A DNA stretch of 64,000 nt from Spirochaetota bacterium (GTDB taxonomy: Bacteria > Spirochaetota > Spirochaetia > Treponematales > Treponemataceae): contig JAEWSQ010000015.1 in the NCBI GenBank assembly GCA_023398165.1, positions 62,001 through 126,000 of the forward strand. The letters run 5' to 3'. Below the pieces are notes generated by a model that was not told the DNA's origin, did not search any database, and saw only the letters and a list, made by a program, of their open reading frames with translations. Position numbers and translations under genes: made by a program. Shown here piece by piece: positions 63,760 through 64,000 of the stretch; the stretch's first letter is position 1; the number at the start of each line of letters is the position of its first letter.

Positions 63760-64000
63760 TATAGGGTAAAAGCACTGAGTATCGCCGCGACGCCAGCTTG
63801 CGGGTTTCCTACGGAAACTATGAGGCACAAAGGCAAGTATCGGCGCTGCGACGTCTCGCACCTCATCCTTCGGATGTATGGGGAACAGAGAATAGTATCG
63901 GCGCTGTCATTCCTTTGGAATGTATAGGGAGCAGCAGAAAGTATCGCCGCGACGCCAGCTTGCGGCTCATCCTTCGGATGTATAGGGCTCAGCAGGGAGT
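63760..64000. repeat. Two-hairpin repeat array, right copy (runs off window)
   Basis: Units begin with AGTATCG at 63778, 63836, 63894 and 63940; a further AGT starts at 63998. Hairpin A: GCCGC...GCGG, TGCGA-CGTC-TCGCA, absent in unit 3, and GCCGC...GCGGC. Hairpin B: GTTTCC-TAC-GGAAAC, CATCC-TTC-GGATG, CATTCC-TTT-GGAATG, CATCC-TTC-GGATG. All linkers are 17 nt. Unit lengths are 58, 58, 46 and 58 nt. The order long-short-long with the same linker types recurs in the left array. Confidence 0.88.

Noticed and set aside
63619..63866. Two open frames inside the right repeat array
   Set aside because: They follow the repeated hairpin units in different frames, so they are by-products of the repeats.
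59676..64000. Integron attC sites or a CRISPR array
   Set aside because: I see no GTTRRRY/RYYYAAC core sites as in attC, and no identical repeats with unique spacers of fixed length as in CRISPR.

Overview
The window reads as a continuous piece of a spirochaete chromosome, most likely a host-associated Treponema or close relative. I infer this from the mix of gene families: a ~410-residue ribose-phosphate pyrophosphokinase, many small lipoproteins, outer-membrane-barrel-like proteins without known family, an Amt-HAMP-PAS protein and a SecA with a C-terminal zinc tail. Species cannot be named from sequence alone. No rRNA, tRNA, CRISPR array, transposase or prophage was recognised.

Left to right: 0.1-3.3 kb has azlCD plus an aldo/keto reductase, divergent from an aldose-epimerase-like gene. 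3.3-10.1 kb has purU, a flavodiiron protein, a secreted protein, a B12-binding radical SAM protein, and coaX divergent from hisS. 10.2-13.2 kb is a minus-strand run of two lipoproteins, a Nudix hydrolase and two membrane proteins, divergent from secA. feoAB follows, divergent from a membrane-anchored LuxR-type regulator, which precedes a secreted protein, an S41-type lipoprotein and a 78-aa membrane protein closed by a clear terminator. 22-24.3 kb carries rplM-rpsI, recX and an HTH-receiver regulator.

24.3-36 kb is metabolism and envelope: a glycerophosphodiesterase, an MFS transporter overlapping a formylglycine-enzyme-like lipoprotein, galK, sppA, a DUF975 protein, a metallo-hydrolase, a HAD/FGGY-kinase/prs run and an alpha/beta-hydrolase lipoprotein. 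35.6-38.7 kb holds two overlapping DUF4230-like membrane proteins. 38.7-45.2 kb is a livJHMGF amino-acid ABC transporter ending in a phenylacetate-CoA-ligase-like gene, with a TetR regulator next door. Then come an amidohydrolase, MarR-MATE, Amt-HAMP-PAS, an ECF S component, DUF72, a umuDC operon, gpmI, a GGDEF protein and an ABC exporter.

The last 4.3 kb (59.7-64 kb) looks like an AT-rich accessory island: a lipoprotein, a frameshifted papain-like lipoprotein and an omptin-family outer-membrane protease, bordered on both sides by copies of an unusual two-hairpin repeat. The right-hand array runs off the window end.

The strongest observations are: (1) UmuD begins where E. coli UmuD is self-cleaved and lacks both catalytic residues, so it looks like a genetically fixed UmuD'; (2) a 25-codon peptide gene, partly inside a hairpin, sits between a promoter and the Amt-HAMP-PAS gene; (3) the two-hairpin repeats vary in a compensatory way; (4) at least ten genes have a promoter -10 box 6-9 nt before the start codon, implying leaderless mRNAs, including secA, hisS and umuD.
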